Assembly: GCF_022539315.1 (NCBI RefSeq)
Contig: NC_066316.1
Location: forward strand, 34,721,245 to 34,785,244
Source of the DNA: Serinus canaria
Taxonomy: Eukaryota > Chordata > Aves > Passeriformes > Fringillidae
Length of the DNA: 64,000 nucleotides
Reading direction: 5' to 3'
The position numbers and the translations under genes are program-made. The notes below the pieces were generated by a model, which was not told where the DNA came from, made no database searches, and saw only the letters and a program-made list of their open reading frames with translations. Positions 1-13,600 of this stretch are shown one piece after another; the first letter of the stretch is position 1; every line of letters begins with the position of its first letter.

Positions 1-3000
1 TAAGCAGCAAGTGAAGTTGTAGAATAAATGACATTATAGAAAATAACCGAGGAACCAAGTGAACATGAACTAATCCCATTTGAGACACAAATAGGACAGC
101 TCAGACTAATAAATTGAAAAGCTTAAGTTTGATTAAATGTGGCAGATAATTTTCATGAGACTGGACTAGAGAATATAAAGCCTCAGTGCAGAGGAGGGTC
201 ACAAAGCTGTTTATATCGTTAAGAGTTTGTATCAGAAGTGACACAAAAAGATTTTTGAAAAGAGGCAGTGGATGTAAACAGATAAATAACTACCTTATTG
301 ATACTGAGCCTGTGCAGTCAGACAGAGAGCCTCTAAGAAAGAAAGATTTTGTGGTGGGTGAAGAGAGCTGTGTGTTATGAGTGAAAAATTGTAGTGCTGA
401 GGTGAGAATTGCTAAGTCAAGCTGACTCATAACTCAGAAAGAACACTCAAAAAAGGCATGAAGTTCTTCATCTGCATGTTTTTAAAGAAAACATTGAAAG
501 AGAAGGTGAAGTGGATGCAGATTCAGAAGAGGCAGGTATTACTCAAAACTCAAATAAATACTGCAGCTTCTTTTCAGTAGATGAAACGAGGCTGGATACA
601 GAGATAAAGACAAGACTGATAGCAGGAGTACATCTGGCAATGGGTGCTAAAGGCAGAAGTAAAACTGCAAGAGGTTACTGCAGTCAACAAGGGATAGAGG
701 CTTTCCCAGGATTTTGGCAGAACATTTGTATGAATTTGCTTGTCCAGCTGTACATTTCTTCTAGAAAATTATAAAAATGTGTTCCTATCATAAAGCTGGC
801 TATTAGCAAAGATAATATGTGTGTTTAGGAAGAGGGGAAAGGAGGCAAGGTGTTGATAAACCCATTTTTGTGTGCATGGATGCGACCTTTTGTGGTAAAT
901 GTTTAATCTTGCTGATGCCTTTCAGCTCTGCTGGGTAGAGTCAGAGGTAATTCAACTTTTTTGTCTGCTGAGGGCATGAAGGAACTCAAGTATTCTATCT
1001 CTTTCCCATAAATAAACACTCTACAAGATAAAATTTTAATAGTGCTTTAAGAAACGTTGAGGGCTTTTGTGGCAGTCAATACTAGTTTAACAAAAACCTA
1101 TTGTACAGATGACTGAAAGAAAAGCCTGGATGTCCATAGGGAATTGGAAAGAGGTTTGGCTAAATTTCTCAAAGCTGGGAGAAAATTCTCAGAAGACTCA
1201 ATAAATACAGAAAAGCATTGGTCTGAAAACCAGGACATGAATAAAAAAGTTTTCAGTTTCCCAAAGGAGATCAGAGAGGGTTAATCCCTGTGAGTTTCTT
1301 TGACCCCTCCATTTGTATATATTTCTCATGTAGGAGTTGAATTTTACATGAATGATGAGATCATCCGAAGTAAAACTAATAGTGGTAATAAAAGGATCCC
1401 ACAAGGCCTGGAACTTTATGTTTTGGAGTAGAAGGAAATCTCTGATTTGGGAGCAAGGAAGAAGTCTTCCTGTTTGCAGACATGAATCATTTCAAGGGGC
1501 CTCTTGCACTGTTTTCTACAGCCCTGAGTAGGAGACATTGCAGTGGGAGAGTTGTGTGGTGATCTGGAGTGTCCCTGAGAGGATTTGGGTTTGCCCCTGG
1601 CTCTGTGTCTGCTCCATGCACCCTCTGCAGGTCCGTTTGTCACCAGGTCAGATCCAACCCAACAGGCCAGAGCAGGAGGCAAGGAAAATTTAGGTCAGTC
1701 TACCCAAGAAAGTTTAGATTCTGGATACCTCTGGTGATTTTTGGAGTAATTATTTTATTTCTTAGCGTCTCAATGCCGTCTGTGCAAGAAAAGGGGCCAT
1801 AATACCTCCTTTTTCTCCTGCAGATAGATTGTAACTTTCAGACACAAGGACTTCTCTTTTTCTGTGTAAAGAGCACCTGGCAAAAAGCAATGTTGTTATC
1901 TCAGCTGGAGCCTCTTTGTGTTACTGTATTACAAATAAATCCTATATGTATGTTCCCCTTTAGACATCCAGGAAAAGAAGACCTTTTTCTATGAGAGATC
2001 TCCTGCTGTTTATGCAGGAAAATTCACTAAAGTCTAGAGCTTGTTTATGCTGATTATCAGTTGCTACATCACTTTCTTTTCCTCAGAGAAACTCAGAAGG
2101 ATGAGGAAAAATCACAAATACCCCAAAGTAAGGAATTTTGATAAGACCAAAAGCTGACATTTCTGGTCTGTGGAGTAAAAATGTAATTTCCTAAAAGAGA
2201 TCTCAACTACACAGAGGTTTTAGGCTGTACCACCAGTTACTTTTATACAATTGTACAATTCTCAATGTAAAGTCTCTTTTTCTCCTATGTTTTCCTTTTC
2301 CTGTTCAATTTTTTCAAGTGCTTTTTATCCAAACCATCACATGAACAACTCTTCCCTTCCTTTTCACCCTTTAAGAGTGAGAGGCACCAGGAGAAATCTG
2401 GTGAGGAACATCAAGGTGAGAACCTCAGAAGAAGAGGCTTTTCCTAAATATTTCCTGACCTGAAGGATTCTGAGGGCCACATCCTACCACATTCTTCCTG
2501 AATAGCATCACTTCCTCCAGGTCACAGCCAGTGGAATTGCAGTCCAGCAGGGAGAATTAGGGATTTAGGAGCTCACCCATATTGGGTAAAAAGGATTCTA
2601 CTCTTGTACTATGAAGGGGAGGCTGAGGTTGAAGAGAAGCTTGATGTGTAACTTGGCAGTATTCATGGAGACATGAACATTGCAATTGCACATGGAGACA
2701 TAGCAAAATGCACAGCCTGCACGCCATCCCTTATGGCATTCAAGCAGCCCCATCACCTTCTGGGTTGTCATGGAGTTTTCAGTATCTTGTGCTTCCTGGA
2801 AAACTGGTCATCTTTTGGGAAAAAAACAAATTCGTTCCATTAGTAACAAGGAAACCTCTGTAAATTCCTGCCAAACTGTTCTGTGACACACTGGTAATAA
2901 TGCTAGCCAATGGTTATTTTACACTTTGAAAACATGATTTCTTTTGCTTATCATATTTCCAAAGAATACTACATCCTTAAGTGTTTAAAACCTAGCTTGA

Positions 3001-6000
3001 TGAGGCAACCTTTTTTCATTTTTATATGATATGGAAATAATTCAATATGATGTATTTGTTATTTTATTGTAATTATTTAACAGAAGCTAAATATGTTAAT
3101 TTTTATACCCTACTTGAAATTTTGACTTATTGGTCATAAAAGACTCAGTTTGACAGCAAGGCTGGCACAAAAATGTCTTTTGTGAGCTTTTGCACTTTTC
3201 TCTTATAAAGAAACCCTGCAGCATGGCAGTAACTGAACTTGTTGAAAGGAGGAAGAAATTTGGTGAAAATTGTATGAAAATCTGTTTGGCAAAGTTTAAA
3301 TGTGCTAGCAGCCTGGTCTCCCTTTAGGGGAAAGATCAGGGGGAAGAGAAACGTTAAAGAGCTTAGCTCAATCTAAGCTTTGATGAAAGTAAAATTTCTG
3401 GGCCAACCTGACATAACCAAGCCCCCTTTCCATGTAAAACCAGGGATGACTTTAAAGAAATATTTTCTCCCAGGGAAAAAAATAATCCTTAGGATTTCTC
3501 ACAGAGTCTTATGTTGAATGTGTTTCTGATTTTACCCACTTTCCCCACAGGCCTTCAGCTCCCTCTCAGCATTTCCACTGAGCAGATTAAAATGTGAAGG
3601 GATAAGAGGGTAGGAAAAAAATCAATTCACTAAATAGTTACAAACCCCCTTGACTTTTAATAGGAAAAAGCCATAAATAAGAGACATTTCAGCGCATGTT
3701 TCTTTCAAAATCTTCTTTCACACCTTCCAGTCAGATGAGGAGACTCACAGCCAACTACAATCTGATGCTTTGTAGATGGCCAGGCTACAGCATAAACTGC
3801 GGAGGAAACTTATAACTGGAAGAAAACCTCCATCCTTTTGGCAGAGGGCTACCTGTAGTGGGATCAGCCTCCCCTTAGGTGGAGTCAAGCCCTAATTAGT
3901 GACTCCTTTGGCCCAAAGTGCCCCAAAAACTCCTAGCCTTTTGCCTGGTGGGTCTTCTCTTGACTGACAGGAAAATCATCAGGGACAGATACCCTACAGA
4001 AACTATAGAATCCACCAAAGCTCCAGGTGCTCAGGTTTTGCACAGGGCCTCTGCCAGTGTGTGAAGTGGGTCTGGATGAGAAGGTGGGTGCCATATGCTC
4101 CTCTTGCTCAGCTGCAGAACGAGATCTATTTGAGACAAATTATGTGATATGTTCATTTTCTGCATGTTTTCCTAATGCTTTCTCTGTTCTGTAAGCATAA
4201 GAGATGGCCCATCCTGAGAGTCTAATTCCACTCAGATGCATTGCTCAGCAGAAGATGACTTTTAGCAAGAACCTGGTTGCCAGTGTTTTGTAGAAGGCCC
4301 CTGGGGAAGCCCACCTGGCTCCTTTTCAGTCCCACACTCCCATTAATACTTAAGCACTTTCAAATGCCACACAGATTTCAGTATCAGTCTGCTAACAGCT
4401 GCCTTTTAGCCTAGAAGTACTTGCTGAAGAGTAAAGATGAATTGCAGCTGCTGTAGCCAGTTTTCAGTGTCTACATCTGCATAGCCTGAAGGGTTAATAG
4501 CTGGGGGATGACAGTCATCTTCTTGAGAAAAATGGTATGAAATGAGTGAAAATGCAGGTGAATTGCAGCCTTTCCCCTCCCCTTCACTGTTATCTGTTAT
4601 TGCCAGGGTCCCTGCTGAATCCTCTGGACTACTTCTGTGTCTGGTGGCAGCTATTTCAGATGCCTTGGGACATCAGCTATCTTTACATGTATTCATAGAC
4701 ACAGACTGATGTGTTGGTAGCTGCCTACTGCTGAAGGTATTTGGGAAGAGACAGCAGGCAGTATTTTTAGAGTTTCTAAGTTTCTCTATGGCTAAGATTA
4801 ATTCACACTTTTTATCTTCCTTTCCTTCTGGCTCTGTTCAAAGTTTGCCACATTTCCTTAGCACTCAGATTGTTCTTGGGCTTTCTATTTATTATTATTA
4901 CAATTCTAGTTTCTAGGACCCTGGTACTCAAGGTAAAGCTAGAGAGGGCAGCTAATAATTTGATTGATGATACCACCACTAAATTAAAATTTGGTTTTTT
5001 TCAATCCAATAAGTTGTTCTTAAGCTCACGACTGAACCTCTCTTAGATGGAAAATGGTCCTGTAATTTAATAGAGACATTAAAATCACTAAAAGAGTGTC
5101 AAAGAGCTGAGCAAGGAAGTCTGCTTATCTACGGAACGAATTTAATAACTCAGAAATCCACATAACTGACATTGGTTCTAATTGTAATTAAATCACACTC
5201 CAAAAACTGAGCAAATAATTCCTGTGAAGTGGGAGTGTTCACTAAGCACTCAGATGTAAAGTCTCCAGCATTTCTTATTAGGGAGATGAGGCTGCTGGCC
5301 TCACTTTCCTGCCAGAGCTACTGACCCAGAACAGTGGCCAAGGACCTGTCCCTCTGCTGTGGGAGTTTGCTGTTCACTGCATAAGGTTAGAGCATTATTT
5401 AGGTTTATACTGGATTCCACAAAGTGTGGAGGAGTCTATGGACAGTAGTTTTAATTATTATTTTTTGAAATGGAGGGGTAAAAATTTTGCACAAAAAGTC
5501 AGAATGAGGTCCTGAATTTACTGACTCAAATAAGTATTGATTGGTTGGAGTCCTCAGTGGTACAGCTGAGGATTATCTATACATCTATATAATAGTGCAT
5601 ACAGTGCTTGTGTTTGAAGTCTTTCAGCTGCCCGAGTGAAGGTCTGGAGGGACACAGGGTGCCAAGGAATAAGTACATGAACAGTTATGTTTCATGCATT
5701 GTTCAGCTACTTAATAAAATAACAAAGGGGTTTCCTTCCACACACTCAGAAGACAAAAAGCCTTACAAAAATTAATACCTGTGAGGACTAAAAGGAGCGT
5801 ATGAACTTCACCAGTGCATCGGTGGAAGTGGAAGCTGTGATTTCCCTAAATGCCTTCAAGCCAGGGTTGGTTTAAGTAAAAAGCAACATTGTGTGTGACA
5901 GAGGTGAAATAATGGTCAGTCAAATGATAATGAAGCTGGAGTCTGACAACAATAATTAAATGTAAGGATGAAAAGCTGATGTGGCAAAGCAGTGTGGTGC

Positions 6001-6686
6001 ATAGAGATGAACAAAATGGCACCGGATTTGTTTGGCCAGGATGTTAAGAACAAAAAATAACTGTTGGCTCTGATAGTACAGCAAGGTATTTGTTAAAAAT
6101 TGAAAAGGAAAGAGTAGTGCCATGCTGCATTTACCTGGAGGTTTATTTGAAAGTTAACCTCTTAACCAACACATGAGCAGGCAAGAGAATTGCAGTCTCT
6201 CTTGGCATCACTTTTGATGCAAAATTAAAGGGTGTATTAAAGACCTGACTCTCTAAAATTCTCCTTAACACAACAATAGTTCTCCCTGTGGAGAACACAT
6301 CTCTGTCTTTGGTCCATTGCTCCAAGCAGCCCTTGACAGAGGTATTGCCAGCACCTGTACTCTGCCTTACAGGCAGTGGCCACAACCAGCTTTTGGACAG
6401 TCTTGTTGTGAAACTTCTTGACTGCCACTGGCTAAAAGACATTCACTCTTTCTCCCTGAGTTTCATTCCTAGGAGAAACCACCTCATAATGTAAGAGTGA
6501 ATGCTGCAAGTGATAAAAGAGAAAGGAGAAAGAGAAATGTATTCAGGAAAATGTGTATTTGCATGGTGAGAAAGAGCAGTGTCCCTGGCTTTTACCCTGT
6601 GCTGGGTTCCTGTTGCAGAACAGTGCAAAGACATAGGAGATTTGCCCAGACACATTTTAGCCTAATAGCTGCTATTTGGGAATGAA
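1..6686. other. Unique non-coding sequence, no gene recognised
   Basis: I see no gene, no RNA gene and no interspersed repeat that I recognise here. The open frames are all under about 100 codons, have no family resemblance and overlap one another in different frames, as expected by chance. The sequence is CpG-poor and AT-leaning with only trivial low-complexity patches, such as a short ATT run near 4,888. Old, unrecognisable transposon remains cannot be excluded. Confidence 0.6.
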
Positions 6687-7060
6687 AGAAAAATATTTGG
6701 CTGTCAGCTGTAACTAGAAAATTATAATCAGTAATCAAATAACTACCACCTCCTTCCCCCCAAAGTTAAGCAAGCATTAATAATTAGCTGTAGTACATGG
6801 GTGTAATTCATTACAATGACTGATTATTTGGAAATGTCTGTAACATTTTGCCACAGCAATTAGTCATTCTTGTTTTACTTATCTGAATTCTTACATGACA
6901 ACCATGAAATTGTAAAACATAAGTATTGACAGCATTGATAGCTGGCTTAAGCTACTATGTTTTTGAGGGCAGGTTTTGTAAAGATCACAATTTATTAAGT
7001 ACAATGTTAGCTTGTCACCCAACTAAAAAAATAATACGTTTGTAGAACAAAAATATAAAT
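6687..7060. promoter_or_regulatory. AT-rich block resembling a conserved non-coding element
   Basis: This is a non-repetitive, AT-rich block holding many homeodomain-type cores (TAATTA or ATTA variants near 6,725, 6,775-6,790 and 6,808) and few CpGs, with no open frame of interest. Blocks of this texture in vertebrate gene deserts are often developmental enhancers. That is inference from composition only: conservation cannot be seen from one sequence. Confidence 0.25.
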
Positions 7061-7082
7061 ATAGATTTCTTTCCCCTCTTTC

Positions 7083-7610
7083 AGGAAGAAATATGAATTG
7101 TAGTCCTTCAGGAAACAACAAAGCTTGTTCTTTGAAAGAAAAGCAAACAGGCTGTTTTGTCTGCATGCAATTCAGACATCAACTCAACAGTGACCAAAAC
7201 ACCCCCTCACATGTTAAACTGATTAATTCTTTGCCAGGAGGGATAATGAGAAACCTGGATCTAAAAGGCTTTTTAAAACCTCATTTGTCTACAAAGCCTG
7301 CTGTAGTTTGTTTGGTCAGTCAGAAACCTGATAGCTATTCCCTAGTAAATACTAGAGAAGAAGAAAAGCTGTATGTTTCACTACAAAATGTGGTCCACTC
7401 TGATTTGTTCCTCCTGCTCATGTTTCCTATCTCATGTATATTTGTTTTCAGATGCAAGACAGGTAGCAAAGAAGAACAGGCTTCACAGTATGGAGTGGAT
7501 GAGTGAAAGGGAACCCCAGGGATGGGAAAACCTTCTGAGCTGAGTACAGATCTGCTCTTTCAGGTGTCTCAGACCCTGTGCTTGTCTCTCTGAGGAACTG
7601 AAATAAAAAC
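7083..7610 (+). other. Weak candidate terminal exon or lncRNA 3' end
   Basis: A pyrimidine-rich tract ending in TTTCAG at about 7,077-7,082 looks like a splice acceptor. It is followed at once by a 137-codon open frame (7,093-7,506) and then by AATAAA-type polyadenylation signals near 7,601 and 7,629. The predicted protein (start MNCSPSGNNKACSLK, end QASQYGVDE) resembles no family that I know and has no clear domain. Frames of this length occur by chance in 64 kb. If transcribed, it is as likely to be a non-coding RNA as a protein exon. Confidence 0.15.
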
Positions 7611-7620
7611 ATAGTAGGAG

Positions 7621-10600
7621 TGCTTCAAATAAAACTGGTGAATATATTAAGACCTTGTTCTTTGGGACAAGTAATTAGGATTTGTAGGTATTTCTCACAT
7701 AATTCCCACACTGGGCTAATTTATTCTGAGGGAAATTTCACAAGAACCTAAGCAAACCATGACTTCAACTCCAGTTTTTAAATTTGACTTGTAATTGTAC
7801 ACAGAATCTGAAATTCCTAACGACAATAACATTGTTAAAAACAATTTTGCAGTGCAAAAAGAACCTTACTGGAAAATGGAAACTTAATACTTCTCAATGC
7901 CATTCAATGCTCCTAAGCTTTGAAAGTTTGGTGCAAGGACACTACCAACACCTGCAAGGAGCCGTGGGACTGGTACCCATGTAGCTGCTGGTGTGGGATG
8001 GTTTGCCTTGCTGTGGGGCTCCAAGACCTCCTCGGTCCCTTTGTGACACCCCACTCACCAGGGCTGGACTGAAGCATGGTGTAAAGTTATTTCAGCTATC
8101 CTGAAATTAGCTCTGCCAACTTGGACAGTGGCCCCCTGCGCTCCTGCCTCCCACCCACTCTCACCATGCCCCAAGTACAAAGATCTCTCAGAAGGAAGAT
8201 GGCCTTGTGCCTCTCTGCTATTGGGATTTTTCTGTCTGTTGCTTGCAGCATGATATGACACCTTTCTGGGTAAATTATGGAAACTCTTGTGCAAAACAAG
8301 GTAATGAATGCCTGGAATATTTTGTGGAGTAAACAGTTGCACTGAATTTCCAAGACTTGAAAGGACATTTAGAGTGCAGCCTAGGCACATGAATGCCTCT
8401 TGAATATTGAGTATGATGAAGCTACAAATTAGGGTAGTCTATGCCTGTGGAAGGAAAATTCAAATGAATTCTTATTAGAATTTTTTATCCATCTTTAGTT
8501 ACAAGACTAATAAAGCAAAAGCAGACTAAGCTAAAAGAAAAAACTATATCCCCTCATGTGAGGATAACATCTAAGCCCCAGTGCACATGACTACAACACC
8601 TATGATTTAGTTTGGGCCTGTGTTTTAGGCTTCACATTTCACATTTAGGTCAACATTTTCTCACTGCATTGGACTCCTAACAATTACCTAGAACTTTTGC
8701 AAAAATACACAGAGCACATGCAAAAGTGAAAAATTGTGAGTCTGCTCCCAGATGCCTTTTATCAGCCTGTTTTTCCTGACACTTTGGATGTGATGCTTAG
8801 CCAGCTTCTCTAAAAGTGGGCTGAGAGCTCCCACACTTGACAGTGCTTTCACAACTCCTGGGCAGAGTCCTAACATTACTAAACTCCATTCCTTGCTTAT
8901 TCCCATAAAGCCAAGATTTTTGCCTCCTGTTCTTTCAGTTCATTAGTGAAACCAAAGTTTTCCTAATGAAACGTATAAATTGAAGGCTCATTACAAATTA
9001 AAACTGTATTTATAGATCTCATGACTTCATTTTGATAATAAAAGGGCAGAGTCCTTACTGTTTTTTTTCTCTGTCACAATCACAAAAGGGCAAAGAGAAT
9101 TTGCACTTACTTATTTCAGACTAGATTTTGTGTAGGCTTAAGGACCTTCTAATGGGGTTCATTGTAGAAAATTACCTTGCATTGTATGAGCAGAAGTAAA
9201 GATTAATTTTAAAATAAATGGAGTCATTTCAGAGAGGCAAAGCTTGTGAAGTTGAATGAAGTGGTTAGTAAAGTCAACTGGACTGAAGTGTTCAGGGGTT
9301 TGAATTAGAGGCTTGAACTCTCCTCTAGTCAAAATCACAAAATCTAGAAGAAATTTGCCAAACAAGCAGAGTGAGAAACTATAAGAAAATATTCCCAAGC
9401 TATTTGAGTCAACAGCTGCCTATGAATGATGGCAGGAATGAGCATATTCAGCAAACAAAAATTAATTACAGGGACATATCAGGAAAGAAATCAGTTCATA
9501 CAGATCAGAAAGCATGGGAAAAAGTGAAAACCACCAAATATTAGGGTGAAATAAGCCTTCTAAAAAAAAAGTTAAAATATATTGAGATAATGATTTAGCC
9601 TTTAAGTGATGGGCTTGAAAAAAGTAGTAGACATGGAATACATTCAATATGAGACAGAGGTTCAAGTTGACTGAGAGTAGCTCAAATTCAAAAGTATTTT
9701 TTTATCCAGAAAGAGAACGGAAATGGCTCCAAGGAATCAGGAGTGGCAGCAGAAGTCATTAGAAGACAGAGAAAAAAAAAAATCAGCTGGCAGTAGGAAT
9801 TTTTTCCATATTTCTGAAATACCCCTGAAATAGCACATCTGCTCCTTTAGACATGGGAGAGAAGAGCAGGTGCCCCTGAGCTCTCTGGGGTGTCTTCATT
9901 GAGCAGCTGGAAACTCAGCCTTGGAACCTTCAATCTCAGACCCTTTCCCAGACTGTGTAGCACTAAGGAGGAGCCTCCTGTGGAGCTGCTCTGTACTTGT
10001 GTTTGCAGCAGTAGCAGAAACCCCCCGTCCTGGAAGCAGGTGGGAAGTGAGAGATGGAGCTTGTGCACTCCCCAGCCCCAGATGAGGTTGAGGTCTCACT
10101 GTAGAGCTCTGGTTTCTGGGGATAGATCAGAGGCAAAGGGCTGAGTGAAGGGTGATGGAGCCAAAGCTGAGAGAGAGGATGCAATACAAAGACTGGGCAC
10201 ACACCACAGGCAAGAACAAAGAATTTGGCACAGGAGAGCCTTAGAGGATAGTCCTGGAGTTTCTTCTGCTCTCTCAACATATCCTGGGAATTTTCTGTGT
10301 AAGAGCAGCACCAAAAAACAAATACAGAATTTGAAATTTGCCACTAAAAGCCAATTTTTGAGTCTCACCCAGCAGAAAAAAGAAAGTAGCTGTGCTGAAT
10401 TTCTTGTATTTTAACTATGTACATTTAAGGTGTAACCTACCCAGTGTTGTGAGTATAAAATGATAGCATCACAGATAAATAGCCAGCTTTTCAGGCTAAT
10501 GGCTCATTTAGTAGCCTTCCATAAACAAAACTTAAGGAGCATTCAGTAGAGGAGGAAAGGATTTTAAAAGAAATGATAATGAAAAATAGAGGTGAATGGA

Positions 10601-13600
10601 ACAGAGGACAGAATTCAACAAAACCTGCCAAAGAGCAGTTCACACCAGACTAATCCAATATTTAAATATTGATAAGGCTAGTGATTTTCTAAGGAAGTGA
10701 AAAACAGAATGTGCAAGATCAAGGAGTGAGATCCAGAATATATTCAGATAACATGCTGCCTAAATATTAGACTGGGAATTGAATTAACTTTGAGGTGTCA
10801 GGCTTGTAGCCTCCTATTGTGTGTTCGTACAGCCAAGGGGCACTACAGACATTTATGATCAATTATACAGTTGCACATCTAAGAAGAAATTGCATAGAAG
10901 CCATGATGTTCATCAGGGGAACACAAAAAGATAATTAGTAGAAGATACAACAGACATGTCCAAAACACTCTTTCTTGCCTCCTTTCAGTACCTCTGTAAA
11001 CTGGGCTTCATGGTTTAAATCCTTTCTCAAGGCTTACACACCAAAACCGTCTCTTTTGGAACCAAGCAAGGGAACAATACTTTTAGGTAGTTTTCCTGAA
11101 AGAAAACCTCTGGGTCTTGTAGGGAATGTTGCTTCTTCTCCCCCTCCTCAGTTAGCTGGAATATTTTCTTCCTGAATGTGGCATCTTCTAATGCCCATGT
11201 TTCAAGTTTTCAGACCCAGGCATAGGCTCCTTCTGTTCCTGTTGTTTGCATTCTTTTACAGGACAGGGAAGGGTGAGGCAGCCTGTGGGCAGGAAGAATA
11301 ATGTGGTCTTCTCCCATCCAGGAAGAACTTTCTAATCCCATTTGCAGCATGCTGTGGTGCTCTCCTAACTGAGTTTTCCAATTAGGCTACTTCTTACAGC
11401 AATTTCCTCTTCCTGGAAAACTGCAGGATTCTCCTAGTCAAAGTCCCAGAGGCAGAGAGGTACCAGTCCCTAATGGCTGGGAGAAACAACCATGCTAATT
11501 AAGATCTGCTCCTCTCTTTCAACACCTCCTGAAAACACAAAGGAGAAACCAGCATTTACCCAGGCAGTGAAACTAGAGGAGAAACAATCTGTCCCATTGC
11601 CTTCTGAAGACTGCTTCAACTCCTGCTCAGTGGCACTCTGCTGCACAGAGAGTAGCCTGCTTTTCAATTCATGTCTGAAGACCCTCTGGCTGCTATGGTC
11701 AAAGTTCATATTTCAATCTTTTGAATCTCTAATTGCTTAGATAAGAGAGAAGGACAGATGATAGAGAGGAGAGACAGGTGAGTGCAGTACAGCAAAGACT
11801 TGGATAAATCCTTAGAAACAGGTCAGAGCTCTGGCCAGCTCCTGCAGCCCTTCCTCTAGTCTTGTAAAAAAGAGGAAGGTTCACACCAAAGACCCTGCAC
11901 AGCTCCAAATTTGTTAGAAATGCCAGAATATCTTGACCTGATTCTTGGTGAAAAGGCCCCGTGCAGTGCTGGGGCCACGTTACTGACCAGGGTCCTTGAG
12001 GAACAAGGGAGCACCTCAGAGAAGTGCTGTGGCCCAGAGGAGTGCTGTGCTCAGAGGAGGGCTAAATAAAGACCTGTGGCCTTTGGCTGTTGACCCATCC
12101 CTTCAGAACTAGGTGTCTTGCATGGCTCAGCTGGTTTCCTTGCAAGGCCATCTCAAAGTCTGGGCACCAGACATGTCTGGACATCAGTTTCTGTCTTCTC
12201 CTGCTCCCAAGAGGTGACAATAAAACAGAAACAGATGCATTGATCTTCCCAACTCTTTTGTGAGTTTAACACTCGTTGTATGGTAAATGCTGACACTAAT
12301 TGCTTCATCGAGTCAATTTTTTTTAAATTTTCTTCTCTGTGTAACCAGACTTCATTTCTGAAAAGGCTTTTAGCTTGTTTTAAAACTGCATGTCTGCTGG
12401 CTAAATGTTTAGCAGAAAAATATCTTATACAATCTGTCTGTAACTGTGAAAGAGTGACTTCCTTCAGTGATAGTGTTTCATTTGCTCTAGGTCAATGTTC
12501 TTCTTATCAAAGCCATCTGCCATGTTTCCTTCGCCTTCTGCTCTCCTTATCTGTAAAAATTATGCTGTTCATATCAACAAACAGAGAAGTCATCAAAAGA
12601 GGCCAGGATATGATTAGGTGGAGGAAACAATTTAGGCATGGGCAATATAATCATACATGTCTTTGTCAGCTAACATGGTTTCAAAAAAGGCGTTATTCAA
12701 AGTGGCCCCTAGGTGTTTTTTGCTCACCCCAGCTGCTACAGGCTTTCATTCCTTGTCAGTATCCCAGAATATGGATGTCATGAGGAGGAATTTGAAGAAG
12801 GAGATAAGAAGCATCTTTCTGGCTTGATTCAGGGAGCGTGTGCAAAGGGATCAGTGAGGGAAATTCGCCTGAAGCTTTACAGATACACTAGCAGAAAAGA
12901 GAGAAATATGCATTCAAGATTGGCAAACCTGGAGTGGGAGAGCAGAAATTATGTGACAGGATACGTGATAGATGTAACTATTATGGTAATGCTGCTTGGG
13001 TCTGCTACAAGAAAATTTAAAGCTGTACATATTTTTGCAGCCCATTCGCTTTACCTCAACTTTTTCAGCTCTGCCTTGATGTAGGGCAGGATGTTCTGCA
13101 TAGTGCTACTGAGAAATTCTGTTTGCCTACAGCTTTTCAAAGCTGCTTGTAGATAATTTCTTAATCCATTACCAGGATGGAGATTTGACACATTCACTTG
13201 CATCAATTAAGCAGATGTAGGCATAGAGGGGTCATTTTTCAACAACCCTTCAGGACTTGTTGAAGAATCCGATAGAACAGTTCCGTATTTTTTTCCTTAG
13301 GAAATAATAGGAAATGAATGTTGCATAGATTATTCTCATATTTAGCTAGTTGTCCATTTAAAAACATTTACTCACAACGTTTTTTCCTCTTATTCCTGCT
13401 GATCAAAACATCAACTGTTCACTGGTAAAAAAAAGGCCTTTTGAAGGGGGAAAGTCCCTATTAAAAGCAAATACTTTTATTTTTATTATGAAATTATAAT
13501 TCATGTACTATCTATAGTTTCTAATATTTTGCAAATGCTTTATCAAAATTATTTTTTTAGCATCTTGACAGAAACTCTGCCTTTCCTGAAACTGGTTTCT

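Noticed and set aside
12280..12783. 167-codon plus-strand open frame
   Set aside because: There is no family resemblance, no CpG or promoter context and no convincing splice sites. The length is compatible with chance over 64 kb in six frames.
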